NCBI GenBank assembly: GCA_003225595.1
Contig: QIAR01000260.1
Span: forward strand, 1-12,326
DNA: 12,326 nucleotides
From: Acidobacteriota bacterium
GTDB lineage: Bacteria; Acidobacteriota; Terriglobia; Terriglobales; Acidobacteriaceae
Reading direction: 5' to 3'
Shown here: positions 1 to 7,295 of the stretch, piece after piece
Numbering within the stretch: position 1 is the stretch's first letter
Layout of the letters: each line of letters opens with the position of its first letter
The notes under the pieces: generated by a model
Seen by the model: the letters and a program-made list of their open reading frames with translations, nothing else
Databases searched by the model: none
What the model was told of the DNA's origin: nothing
Translations under genes and position numbers: made by a program

Positions 1-266
1 GTCCTACGGCCAACATTCGGATCGCGCGCAACTCGAACCATGTCAGTGTTGCGGTGCGTGATCGTGGAAAGGGGATGTCCGCCGATAATTATCGTAATTC
101 TTTTGGGCCAATTACGCCCGGCGTTGGTATTCAGGGGATGCGAGAGCGAGTCCGTCAACTGGGAGGGCATCTACAAATCCATTCTGGAAGTAGCGGCACA
201 ACGGTTCGGGCGACTCTGCCCGTGACAAATGCCGCTGCTCAAAGCACCACTGGAGCCCCGAATTGA
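1..266 (+). CDS. C-terminal end of a NarL-system type sensor histidine kinase (5' end outside window)
   Basis: The reading frame is open from the window edge to the TAA at 264-266 and encodes the end of a GHKL-type ATPase domain. Visible are a G1-like box DRGKGM (about residues 19-24 of the fragment), a short variable lid, a G2-like segment GVGIQGMRERV, then LGGHLQIHSGSSGTTV and the closing ATLPV strand. The combination GIQGMRERV plus GxLxIxSGxxGT is typical of kinases of the NarX/DegS/LiaS class (HisKA_3 dimerisation), which pair with LuxR/NarL response regulators. The phosphoacceptor His and sensor region are outside the window, so the signal is unknown. The tail after the domain (about 14 residues) is low complexity. 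The gene converges on the minus-strand thioredoxin-like gene, and no clear terminator is seen in the 73 bases between them. Confidence 0.85.
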   Translation, partial: PTANIRIARNSNHVSVAVRDRGKGMSADNYRNSFGPITPGVGIQGMRERVRQLGGHLQIHSGSSGTTVRATLPVTNAAAQSTTGAPN

Positions 267-339
267 TAACGCCCGGGAAGGGATACGACACCTAACTCGC
301 ATCCGAACTTCTTTTCTTGCTCACGTCGGAATTTCCCCA

Positions 340-922
340 CTAAAGGCAACTGCCTGTTTCAAGCCGCCCAGATCGATGCTTTTTGGCCCATAAGCTATCC
401 CTATGTTGCTTCAATTCCTTTGCGGCCTCTCCCAGCACGGTGTGGTCATTCGTGTTCTTATAGCGACTCACCCACTTCCAGTACATGGCTTCCGGCACGA
501 TGGAGGTATTGGAATGTTCGCGGATAATCTCATCATAACGGCGGTCCGCTTCCGCGAACTTTTTGTACATGAAGTCAACCCGAGCCAGCCCCATCGCCAA
601 TTGGGCTCGGAATTCAGGTCGCGGGAGATAGCCTTCGCTACGGAACCTCTCAACTCCGCCGGCATCCAGGATCAGCGCCGTTGGTGTCCACAGAACATCA
701 AAAACGATGGAACCATGCGGGATGTTCTTTGATGTGGACTTTTACCGGAAGAAAATTCTGCGTGATGTAGTTGGCCATGTCCTCATCGGAGTACGATTCG
801 GCATCCAGCCGAACACATCCTCCTCATGCCGGGGCAGCACTGAAATCCAACAATAGTACCTTGTTACTCGCCTTCGCTTCGGCAAGGGCTGCGTCAAGGT
901 CGTGACTCCACTGTAAGGGCAT
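340..922 (-). pseudogene. Thioredoxin-fold/TPR-like protein with in-frame TGA at the UxxC redox site; frameshifted; possible selenoprotein gene
   Basis: The start ATG at 922-920 follows a strong GGGGGAGG ribosome site, so I prefer it to the frame's extension to 1120. Residues 1-32 form a thioredoxin-like beta-alpha-beta start (KVLLLDFSAAPA). Codon 33 is TGA (826-824), followed by Gly-Gly-Cys36. It therefore occupies the first position of a CxxC motif: UGGC if read as selenocysteine. The same frame continues through RLDAESYSDEDMANYI and a core strand to residue 74. There a run of five T on the coding strand (700-704) adds one base. Removing one T restores DVLWTPTALILDAGG, with the cis-proline motif TPT at about 79-81. 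A helical TPR-like tail follows (YKKFAEADRRYDEII, EAMYWKWVSRYKNT). A second one-base loss near 378-384 is likely, because adding one base gives WAKKASIWAA and a TGA at 361-359 instead of the present end at 340. The family role would be thiol-disulfide exchange. The gene is either a decaying selenoprotein gene, a Cys gene with a TGC/TGT-to-TGA nonsense change, or intact with sequencing indels. Confidence 0.75.
788..823 (-). promoter_or_regulatory. Bacterial SECIS-like hairpin directly 3' of the in-frame TGA
   Basis: On the minus strand, directly after the TGA at 826-824, GGAG (823-820) can pair with CTCC (791-788). Inside an asymmetric internal loop (6 and 5 nt) lies a perfect 6-bp stem, UUCGGC (813-808) with GCCGAA (802-797), closing a 5-nt loop UGGAU (807-803). 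The second loop base is G and lies 18 nt after the UGA. As I recall it, the published bacterial SECIS model requires a small apical loop with a G in its first two positions, roughly 16-37 nt downstream of UGA, and this hairpin fits. The hairpin lies inside coding sequence, as bacterial SECIS elements do. That it binds SelB is inference; no sel genes are in the window. Confidence 0.5.
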
Positions 923-1154
923 CTTGTACCTCCCCCTGCGGTCTTCTTTGTTCAGGCTTCTAGCAATAGATGGTTGCGAAGCACCGTTCGTTTCAGGTAT
1001 TTGCGAATTAAAGGAAAACCCCTCTTTGTACAAGTCGCCAAATAGTTTCAGTGACAGCTCACGATAGAATGGGCGCGGATGAGCCCTTGCGGTTGGTGAT
1101 CGGGAATCATTGAGCCGCACTTATTTGAACAAAAACGGACCAAGGAGCTGACGG

Positions 1155-2111
1155 ATGGCCAAAAAATTCAAGGAGCTCTCGGCGCGCGAGATCCTGGCGC
1201 TCGCCATTTCGCTAGAGGAAGAGGACGGTCGCATTTATGCGGATTTTTCCGATGGTCTGCGGGAAACTTATCCCGATACCGCAAAGATCTTCGACGAGAT
1301 GCGCGAGGAAGAATCTCAGCACCGCGCCAGCCTGATCGATATTTATCGGCAGCGCTTCGGCGAGCACATCCCCCTCATTCGCCGGCAGGACGTGAAGGGT
1401 TTCGTCCAACGGCGGCCGGTGTGGCTGGTGCAACCATTGCGCATTAACGAAGTGCGCAAGCAGGTGGAAGTGATGGAACTCGAAACCCGCCGTTTTTATG
1501 AACGCGCGATCCAACAGGTGAGCGACGCCGGCATCCGCAAGCTCCTGGGCGATCTCGCCGAGGTCGAGCGCCGTCATTATGCCACTGCAGAATCGCTACA
1601 GGAGAGCATCACTCCCGTCGTGCAGAAGAAGGAAGAAGAAGCCCAGCGGCGCTTGTTCGTGCTCCAAATTGTGCAGCCTGGGCTGGCCGGTCTGATGGAT
1701 GGGTCGGTGTCCACGCTGGCCCCGGTTTTTGCCGCCGCGTTCGCAACCAAAAACACTTGGGACGCGTTCCTGGTAGGATTGGCGGCTTCGGTGGGAGCGG
1801 GCATTTCAATGGCTTTCGCGGAGGCGCTCTCCGATGATGGATCACTTACTGGCCGCGGCCGGCCACTGTTGCGCGGTACGGTCACCGGTGTTATGACGGC
1901 CATGGGAGGGATTGGCCACACTTTGCCGTTCCTGATCCCCGATTTCCGCTTAGCCATGTCGGCCGCCGTAGCGGTTGTGGCCGTCGAGCTTGGAGCGATC
2001 AGCTACGTTCGGCATCGCTATATGGACACGCCGTTTCTGTCCGCTACATTTCAGGTGGTGCTGGGCGGGGTGTTGGTATTTTTGACTGGAATCCTGATTG
2101 GAAGCTCGTAA
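1155..2111 (+). CDS. mbfA: MbfA-type membrane-bound ferritin: rubrerythrin-like domain fused to VIT1/CCC1 transporter domain
   Basis: This 318-residue protein starts at an ATG preceded by AAGGAG at 1142-1147. Residues 1-155 form a four-helix ferritin-like diiron domain with two related halves. Carboxylate and His ligands are visible as EEED (21-24), ExxH at 53-56, Glu108/Glu110, Glu117 and a second ExxH at 138-141. Residues about 165-318 form a VIT1/CCC1-like membrane domain, with QIVQPGLAGLMDGSVSTLAP as the first segment, a glycine/alanine-rich AASVGAGISMAFAEALSDDG segment and two more hydrophobic spans at the C terminus. This architecture is that of MbfA (erythrin-vacuolar iron transport family), which in alphaproteobacteria exports iron and protects against iron and peroxide stress. 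In those hosts it is Irr-controlled. I saw no clear Irr (ICE) or Fur box in the 232-base upstream region, so its control here is open. It is divergent from the thioredoxin-like gene, with which it could share redox-stress control. Confidence 0.93.
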   Translation: MAKKFKELSAREILALAISLEEEDGRIYADFSDGLRETYPDTAKIFDEMREEESQHRASLIDIYRQRFGEHIPLIRRQDVKGFVQRRPVWLVQPLRINEVRKQVEVMELETRRFYERAIQQVSDAGIRKLLGDLAEVERRHYATAESLQESITPVVQKKEEEAQRRLFVLQIVQPGLAGLMDGSVSTLAPVFAAAFATKNTWDAFLVGLAASVGAGISMAFAEALSDDGSLTGRGRPLLRGTVTGVMTAMGGIGHTLPFLIPDFRLAMSAAVAVVAVELGAISYVRHRYMDTPFLSATFQVVLGGVLVFLTGILIGSS

Positions 2112-2138
2112 TTTCGAGCACGACTCTATTCGGTGACT

Positions 2139-2684
2139 CTAATTTTCCATGGATTGCCTAAGAACTCTCCCAGGCTTTGTACCGACTACCCTTCCGTTTG
2201 GCAATACAACTGGCGAGATCCATCCCGCGTTCCGATAGATTCGTTTGTAGTAGCGTGTGTCCACCAAATGAGTATCTGAACGATCACATTCTGCGCCTAC
2301 TACCAAGTTTTAATCCCTATATGCTTAGTCACGCAGAAAAAACTCCTTTTGCGTGACACCGTATCTAGCCATGATGCGCAGCATTTCACGACCCCGGCTG
2401 CTTTTCAGTGCATTTATGTAAATCGGGAAATCAGCGGCAGATAGGATGTGGAGGGTCCCGCGCATACAAGAAGTTTTGACCAAGGTACGGCTCTTCCACA
2501 AAGCGGAATGAATGTCGGGGTGGGTAAGGTTATGTGTTCTTGTCCATAAAGCGATTTCGGTGAAATCTGGGCATTTGCGACGGCACATTTCATTGATTTG
2601 TTGTTTAAGAGGTTTTATCTGATCAGGTGGTTTCGTGGAAGGGCCTTTCAGCTGTGTTATTACGTGGGACTCTGATCGAATCAC
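2139..2684 (-). pseudogene. Internally deleted winged-helix HTH_42 (AlkZ/YcaQ-like) gene remnant
   Basis: Two separated pieces of one protein family are visible. The N-terminal piece (GTG at 2684 to TAA at 2325, 119 residues) contains LWTRTHNLTHPDIHSALWKS, then RTLVKTSCMRGTLHILSAADFPIYINALK and MARYGVTQKEF. This matches the start of HTH_42 winged-helix proteins, whose members include DNA interstrand-crosslink glycosylases (AlkZ/YcaQ). The frame stops right after KEFFLRD. A second open stretch in another frame, about 2309 to the TAG at 2139-2141, reads VVGAECDRSD, then YYKRIYRNAGWISPVVLPNG and RVVGTK, which resembles the C-terminal end of the same family (VYRxxGWISPVVLVNGRxVG). Family members are about 350-400 residues, so roughly 200 middle residues are missing. 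The remnant starts 2 bases after the response regulator stop and may be cotranscribed with it. It is unlikely to be functional. The deleted region includes what should be the catalytic or DNA-binding core. Confidence 0.75.
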
Positions 2685-2686
2685 AA

Positions 2687-4078
2687 TTAATAGTGCGATG
2701 ATTCCTGTTCCTTGCGGATGGCGGAGAGATCGATTCCTAGTTGCTCCGCCTTCTTGTAAAGATGACTTCGTTCCAGCCCCAGAATCTTTGCCGCGTTTGT
2801 GACGTTATAGTTGTTGCGCTTGAGTTCGGCAAGTATGACCTCGCGCTCGAAACTCTGGACACGATCGGCGAGTGATCCGGAGGAAGGAACACCTGCGGAG
2901 GTGGCGGCTGGCATGTACGGCAGCGCAAGCTGCACGGTCGCCAAGTCCACCTGACCGTCAGTCGCCAACAGCATGACCCGTTCCACCATATTCCGTAATT
3001 CGCGAACATTACCCGGCCAGGAATATTCCTGAAATGCCTGCATCGCTTCCAGAGTGAATGGGACTGCCTTCCAGCTATTCTGTGCGCTCACCTGTCGCGA
3101 GAAATGTTCCACCAGAGCGACAATATCTTCGCGACGCTCGCGCAACGGCGGAAGCAGCAACGGAAAGACGTAGACTCGATGGAATAAATCCTGGCGGAAT
3201 TTACCTTCCCGGACCTGCGACTCCAGATTTCGGTGCGTCGCGACCAACACCCGGACGTCGACGGCAATCGGTTTGTCCCCGCCGATTCGCTCCACCTCGC
3301 CTTCTTCCAGCACCCGCAGGAGTTTGGCCTGCATGGGCAAAGGCATGTCGCCAATCTCGTCGAGAAAAATCGTGCCGTGCTCAGCCTGCTCAAATTTTCC
3401 GATGTGACGTCCTGTGGCACCGGTAAACGAGCCTTTCTCGTGTCCGAACAATTCGGATTCGATCAATTCCGCAGGTACGGCTGCGCAATTCAAGGTGATG
3501 AACGGCCCTGAGGCTCGCGGGCTGCCCTCGTGCAGCGTACGCGCGACTAACTCCTTTCCGGTGCCGGTTTCGCCCAGAATACAGACCCGAGTCTCGCTCG
3601 CCGCCACGCGCTGCACCTGCGCCATTACTTTGCGCATCGCCTCACCTTGCCAGATGATTTCGTGCTTGCCCAGCCGCTGACGAAGCTGCCGGTTTTCAGC
3701 CTCGAGCCGCTGCAGCCTGAGTGCATTCTCCACGGTCAAGAGCAGTTTCTCGGTGGAGATAGGTTTCTCCAGAAAATCGAGAGCTCCCAGCCGGGTTGCA
3801 CGCACCGCCATCTCAATATGCGCCTGACCAGACATCATGACGACGGGAGCAGTGACCCCTTGTGACTTCAGATCCTCTAGTAGGGACAAGCCATCTTTGC
3901 CTGGCATTACCACGTCCGTGAGGATCAGGTCAAAATGTTGCGACTTTGCAAGCTCGAGACCTTTTGCGGCGTTGTCGCAAACCGTGGCCTCGTGCCCAGC
4001 CAGCCGAAACGCGCGCGCCAGTGATGCCAGCGTGTTGGCCTCGTCGTCCACGATCAGAAGATGTGCTTTTTGCGGCAT
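2687..4078 (-). CDS. NtrC/AtoC-type sigma-54-dependent response regulator
   Basis: This 463-residue protein has the standard three-part architecture. The receiver domain (about 5-118) has acidic residues D11/D12, phosphoacceptor D55, switch residue S83 and K105. The AAA+ sigma-54 activation domain (about 140-375) shows Walker A GETGTGKE (169-176), the sigma-54 contact loop GSFTGA (216-221, a variant of GAFTGA) and Walker B GTIFLDEIGD (235-244). It also shows an arginine-finger region with FRQDLFHRV (294-302) and sensor 2 WPGNVREL (354-361). A Fis-type helix-turn-helix (about 413-448) includes NVTNAAKILGLERSHLYKK. When phosphorylated by its partner kinase it should oligomerise and remodel sigma-54 holoenzyme at promoters with upstream activator sites. 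It is the last intact gene of the operon, 23 bases after the kinase, which is almost certainly its partner. There is no good ribosome site next to the ATG; an AAGGA lies about 20 bases upstream. The target genes are unknown. Confidence 0.95.
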   Translation of the reverse strand: MPQKAHLLIVDDEANTLASLARAFRLAGHEATVCDNAAKGLELAKSQHFDLILTDVVMPGKDGLSLLEDLKSQGVTAPVVMMSGQAHIEMAVRATRLGALDFLEKPISTEKLLLTVENALRLQRLEAENRQLRQRLGKHEIIWQGEAMRKVMAQVQRVAASETRVCILGETGTGKELVARTLHEGSPRASGPFITLNCAAVPAELIESELFGHEKGSFTGATGRHIGKFEQAEHGTIFLDEIGDMPLPMQAKLLRVLEEGEVERIGGDKPIAVDVRVLVATHRNLESQVREGKFRQDLFHRVYVFPLLLPPLRERREDIVALVEHFSRQVSAQNSWKAVPFTLEAMQAFQEYSWPGNVRELRNMVERVMLLATDGQVDLATVQLALPYMPAATSAGVPSSGSLADRVQSFEREVILAELKRNNYNVTNAAKILGLERSHLYKKAEQLGIDLSAIRKEQESSHY

Positions 4079-4101
4079 GCTTGTTGCAGCGACTCTATCC
4101 T

Positions 4102-5928
4102 TTATATGCTCGCGCTGGAACCTTGTTGCCCAGCGGCTGGCAGTTTCTCCATATTTCTTGGCAGGTCGATCTGAAATGTCGTACCGCGGCCCAGCGAGCT
4201 TTGGACACTGATCCTACCTCCATGATCGGTCACAACCGACTGTACGATTGCCAACCCGAGCCCTGTACCGTGCTGCTTGCTGGTGTAGTAGGGCGTGAAC
4301 AGGCGCTCACACTCCTCCGCAGTCAGTCCGCTTCCGGTGTCAACGACTTCAAGATACAACCGGGCACCATCCTGCCGCGTGCGGAGAGTGAGTGTCCCGC
4401 CTTGAGGCATAGCATCCATAGCATTCAACACGAGGTTAGAAATTGCTCGATGTAGTAATTCGGGATCGGCGGCAATCGGCTCGAGGTGCTCGTCCAGAGC
4501 AAGGTTGCACGTGATGGCAGGGCGGTTGGAAGACTGAAACTGTGCCTGAAATAATCGCCCCACACCGTGTATGACATCGTTCAACTGCACTCGCTGCAGT
4601 TGCGGTTGCGGCATCTTGGAGAACTCACTGAAGCGTGAGATGATCGCCTTGAGGTTGGCGATTTCGGCCAGGAGTGTGGAGGAACTCTCCCGGAAAATTT
4701 CTTCGAACTCGTCTGGACTTTGCTGGCGGGCGCGAGTCAGGTTTTCGACGGTGAGCTGCAGAGGAAAGAGCGGGTTCTTAAGTTCATGAGCCAGTCGCCG
4801 TGCCAGCTCGCGCCAGGCCGCTACGCGCTCAGTCTGCACCAGGCGCTCTCTTTGTTCCAGAAGTTCATGGGTCATGCGGTTGAAGGCTTCCGCCAACTCG
4901 CCTAGTTCGTCCGCAGAGTTTACCTGGACGTGCGCGTTCCAATTCCCAGCTGCAACTTCTCGAGCCGCTGCCGCCAACTGCTCGACCGGCTGTGTGACCC
5001 GGGCTGCCGCCCACCCGCTGAGCAGGACCGCCAGAAGGATGCCACCTCCGCCGACCAGCAGTGCCGCCGCGCGGATGCGTCGCTCCAGTTCCACGTAGGT
5101 GCTTCGCGAGTTGCCCACCAGCAGGGCCCCTAGCAACTGGTCTTCCTGTCCCTTGAGCGGAATAGCATGGATCATTTCATCATCGGCGGCATTGGACGAC
5201 CAGTGAACGATCTCAGAAGCCTCCTGTCCTTGCTGCTGAATTTTCGAAATCAAAGGCGAAAGCTTGTCTGCCCGCTGCACACCGCCAGATGGATCGATGA
5301 GAAGTTGCGAGGAGAATCCCGGTCCGAGGTTCTGATACAGCATGGCACGCATCCCGGCAGGAAGTTCCAGACTCGCGATAAAATCTTTGTCCAGCCGGCG
5401 CCCGCCGATCACATACAGCGGTTTCTCCCCCACGCTAGCCGCACGCACGGCAAATAAGCCCAATACTGCGCGATCCGGGAGTTCTTCCTGCTTGAGAAAA
5501 GCATTCTTCGATACTGATTGCGCAAGATTGGAGACCGAACTCTCTTTGTATCCAAATTTCGCCGGCCACTGTGCCGATGAAATAATGGTCGCTTGGCCGT
5601 CCACGAATTCCAGAAAATCAAGTTGTTGGTTCTCCGCTATTGATTTGGCTTCGCTGAGGTACGTGGCATAATCCGGAGAGCCGTGGCTGAGCGCCAGAGC
5701 CATGTGCATTGTTGCTTCGCTGCCCGCGATGGCTTGCACGCGACGGAGCACGTCTTCGCCTGACCGGCTGAACTCGCGGCGGAATTGTGCAGTCAGAGCG
5801 ACCGTGCGTTCTGCATCCGCTTGTTCAAAGGCTCGACGAGTAACGGCCGAGACGATCCACGCCACCCCTGCCACTGAAAGAAAAACCGTCAGCGCGAATA
5901 CAGCCAGAAGTTTGCGGCGAAAACTCAT
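4102..5928 (-). CDS. Membrane sensor histidine kinase (NtrY/AtoS-like, HAMP-HisKA-HATPase)
   Basis: This 608-residue inner-membrane kinase has TM1 at about 7-29, an extracytoplasmic sensor of about 250 residues (30-283) and TM2 at about 286-306. HAMP follows at about 307-362, then a HisKA domain with phosphoacceptor H381 in LAHELKNPLFPLQL. The HATPase domain has an N box around NLVLNAMDAM (498-507), G1 DTGSG (530-534), F box LFTPYYTSK and G2 GTGLGLA (554-560). The HELKNPLFPL motif is characteristic of kinases that partner NtrC-family regulators. The sensor region begins with a long helix and has a dCACHE/sCACHE-like feel, but I cannot assign its fold. Its ATG overlaps the stop of the substrate-binding protein gene (ATGA, 5925-5928), indicating translational coupling. 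It should phosphorylate the regulator encoded 23 bases downstream. The ligand is unknown; a signal relayed from the adjacent binding protein is an inference from the context. Confidence 0.95.
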   Translation of the reverse strand: MSFRRKLLAVFALTVFLSVAGVAWIVSAVTRRAFEQADAERTVALTAQFRREFSRSGEDVLRRVQAIAGSEATMHMALALSHGSPDYATYLSEAKSIAENQQLDFLEFVDGQATIISSAQWPAKFGYKESSVSNLAQSVSKNAFLKQEELPDRAVLGLFAVRAASVGEKPLYVIGGRRLDKDFIASLELPAGMRAMLYQNLGPGFSSQLLIDPSGGVQRADKLSPLISKIQQQGQEASEIVHWSSNAADDEMIHAIPLKGQEDQLLGALLVGNSRSTYVELERRIRAAALLVGGGGILLAVLLSGWAAARVTQPVEQLAAAAREVAAGNWNAHVQVNSADELGELAEAFNRMTHELLEQRERLVQTERVAAWRELARRLAHELKNPLFPLQLTVENLTRARQQSPDEFEEIFRESSSTLLAEIANLKAIISRFSEFSKMPQPQLQRVQLNDVIHGVGRLFQAQFQSSNRPAITCNLALDEHLEPIAADPELLHRAISNLVLNAMDAMPQGGTLTLRTRQDGARLYLEVVDTGSGLTAEECERLFTPYYTSKQHGTGLGLAIVQSVVTDHGGRISVQSSLGRGTTFQIDLPRNMEKLPAAGQQGSSASI

Positions 5929-7295
5929 GGCTTCTCTGTCTCCAGCCAGACATCTGGCAAGCGCCAGGTTCCGTCCCGCTCCTGATTCCAGGCTTTGACC
6001 GAGGGACTCAGAGCATAAGCTGCCGGCAATTGAAACAATGGGATCAACCGCTGTGTCCGCAAGATGGCGCTTTCGGCCTGGTACAGGTCTTCCACAGAAC
6101 TGCCGTTGAACTTCGGCTGCGATAATCCAAGACTAGCACCAACGTTTGCCAACGCAATGTGGGGATCGATGGAACCCAAAAGAACGTGCACCAGCCGTAC
6201 ATCGGCCGTTCCGGACAGGGAGGGCTGAAGCGTAATACCCGCGTCGCGGGCGTTCAGGGCAATGCGTTCTGCAATCACCCGGCCTAGTGGATCTCCAGCA
6301 TCGTAGCTGAGCGTCCAGACGGGGGCACGCGGTACCTCGCCACGTAATTCTTGCGCGCGCCGCAAATTGGCATCAACCGGGAAAACAAATGCGTAGCCAC
6401 TGATCCAGTTCGGCAGAATGCCTGCTGCGGGCTCGCCTTGCCCCTGCAGCAGAACGTTCCGGATAGAAGCGCGGTCGAGGCTGAGCGAGACAGCTTCTCG
6501 CAGCTTCCCATCCTCCGCGGACTGGCGGTCACGCGCGAACACCAGGGCGATGAGCTCCACCGGTGCAGAGGTCACAACATGACGGCCTTCCATCATGGTG
6601 CGGCGTACCTGCTCGGGTGCAACCTCGATCAAATCGGCTTTGCCCAACTCCAGCGAAATCATTTGATCGCGGAAGCTCTTGCTCATCTCGATCGCTATGG
6701 AATCGATGAAGGGGCGCCCATTCCAATATCCTTCTTCGGCTTGCAATGTGAGTTTCTTGCCAGGCTGCCAGTCCGCAATTTGGAAGGGTCCGGTGCCGAA
6801 GATCTTGCCAGGGGCCGTGCGCTTGGCAATCGCGTTCCGTGGCAGCGCGAGTTCCCCCAGCAGATTCGGGGCTGGCGCATCACATTCGATCACAACCGAG
6901 TCGCCGTTCGGAAAAATACTCCACTTTGGATTGGCCGTTCGTAACGACGCGGCAACTGCATCACCCGTCAGCGGTGAGCCATCGTGAAACTTCACATCGT
7001 GCCGAAGCCAGAATTCCCAGCGCTGGGTGCCCGGTTCGGCTTTCCACGAAGTCGCGAGTGCGGGCTGGACTTTGCCTGCATTATCCAGCGTGACCAGAGT
7101 ATCGAAGATCAATCGAGTGAGGTTGCGTCGAGTAATCGAGTCCTGCTGTGCGCCATCCGCCGGATCTAGAGAGGCTGGCGCGATCCGCGTGGAAATTCGC
7201 ACTGTGCCGCCGTACTGGGGACGCGTCGCTGCACTCGCCAGTGCTGCGAGCAGCAGACTACTGGCCGCAAGCGATCGCCAGCCGAAAGGCCTCAT
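5925..7295 (-). CDS. Periplasmic extracellular solute-binding protein, family 5 (peptide/nickel type), without transporter partners
   Basis: This 456-residue protein has an N-terminal signal peptide (hydrophobic core about 8-22, likely cleavage after ASA at about residue 22). The mature part follows the SBP_bac_5 pattern: YGGTVRI at the start, SLDPADGAQQDSITRRNLTR, FDTLVTLD, LATSWKAEPGTQRWEFWLRHDVKFHDGSPLTGDAV, and the mid-protein FGTGPF motif before a GYWNGRP segment. DppA, OppA and NikA belong to this family and bind oligopeptides, nickel or related solutes. At 456 residues it is somewhat shorter than DppA or OppA, about 500 residues. No lipobox cysteine is visible, so it is probably soluble in the periplasm. 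The ATG at 7295 lies inside the end of the preceding gene (38-base overlap), with GGGGGG a few bases upstream. No ABC permease or ATPase gene follows. The stop overlaps the start of a sensor kinase, so a role as an accessory ligand sensor is plausible but inferred. Confidence 0.9.
   Translation of the reverse strand: MRPFGWRSLAASSLLLAALASAATRPQYGGTVRISTRIAPASLDPADGAQQDSITRRNLTRLIFDTLVTLDNAGKVQPALATSWKAEPGTQRWEFWLRHDVKFHDGSPLTGDAVAASLRTANPKWSIFPNGDSVVIECDAPAPNLLGELALPRNAIAKRTAPGKIFGTGPFQIADWQPGKKLTLQAEEGYWNGRPFIDSIAIEMSKSFRDQMISLELGKADLIEVAPEQVRRTMMEGRHVVTSAPVELIALVFARDRQSAEDGKLREAVSLSLDRASIRNVLLQGQGEPAAGILPNWISGYAFVFPVDANLRRAQELRGEVPRAPVWTLSYDAGDPLGRVIAERIALNARDAGITLQPSLSGTADVRLVHVLLGSIDPHIALANVGASLGLSQPKFNGSSVEDLYQAESAILRTQRLIPLFQLPAAYALSPSVKAWNQERDGTWRLPDVWLETEKP

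Noticed and set aside
923..1120. Upstream extension of the thioredoxin-like frame to an ATG at 1120
   Set aside because: The strong ribosome site and the family-like N terminus are at 922. The extra 66 residues look like translated intergenic sequence.
2104..2119. Hairpin GCTCG-TAATTT-CGAGC at the end of mbfA as a terminator
   Set aside because: It has only 5 bp, spans the stop codon and has no T-tract, so it is too weak to call.
3058..3426. Long antisense frames inside the response regulator and kinase genes
   Set aside because: They are shadows of strongly conserved coding frames on the minus strand, with no ribosome sites or domain-like sequence.
6351..6944. 197-codon plus-strand frame inside the substrate-binding protein gene
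   Set aside because: It is antisense to a gene with clear SBP_bac_5 motifs, and its composition looks like a codon-bias shadow.
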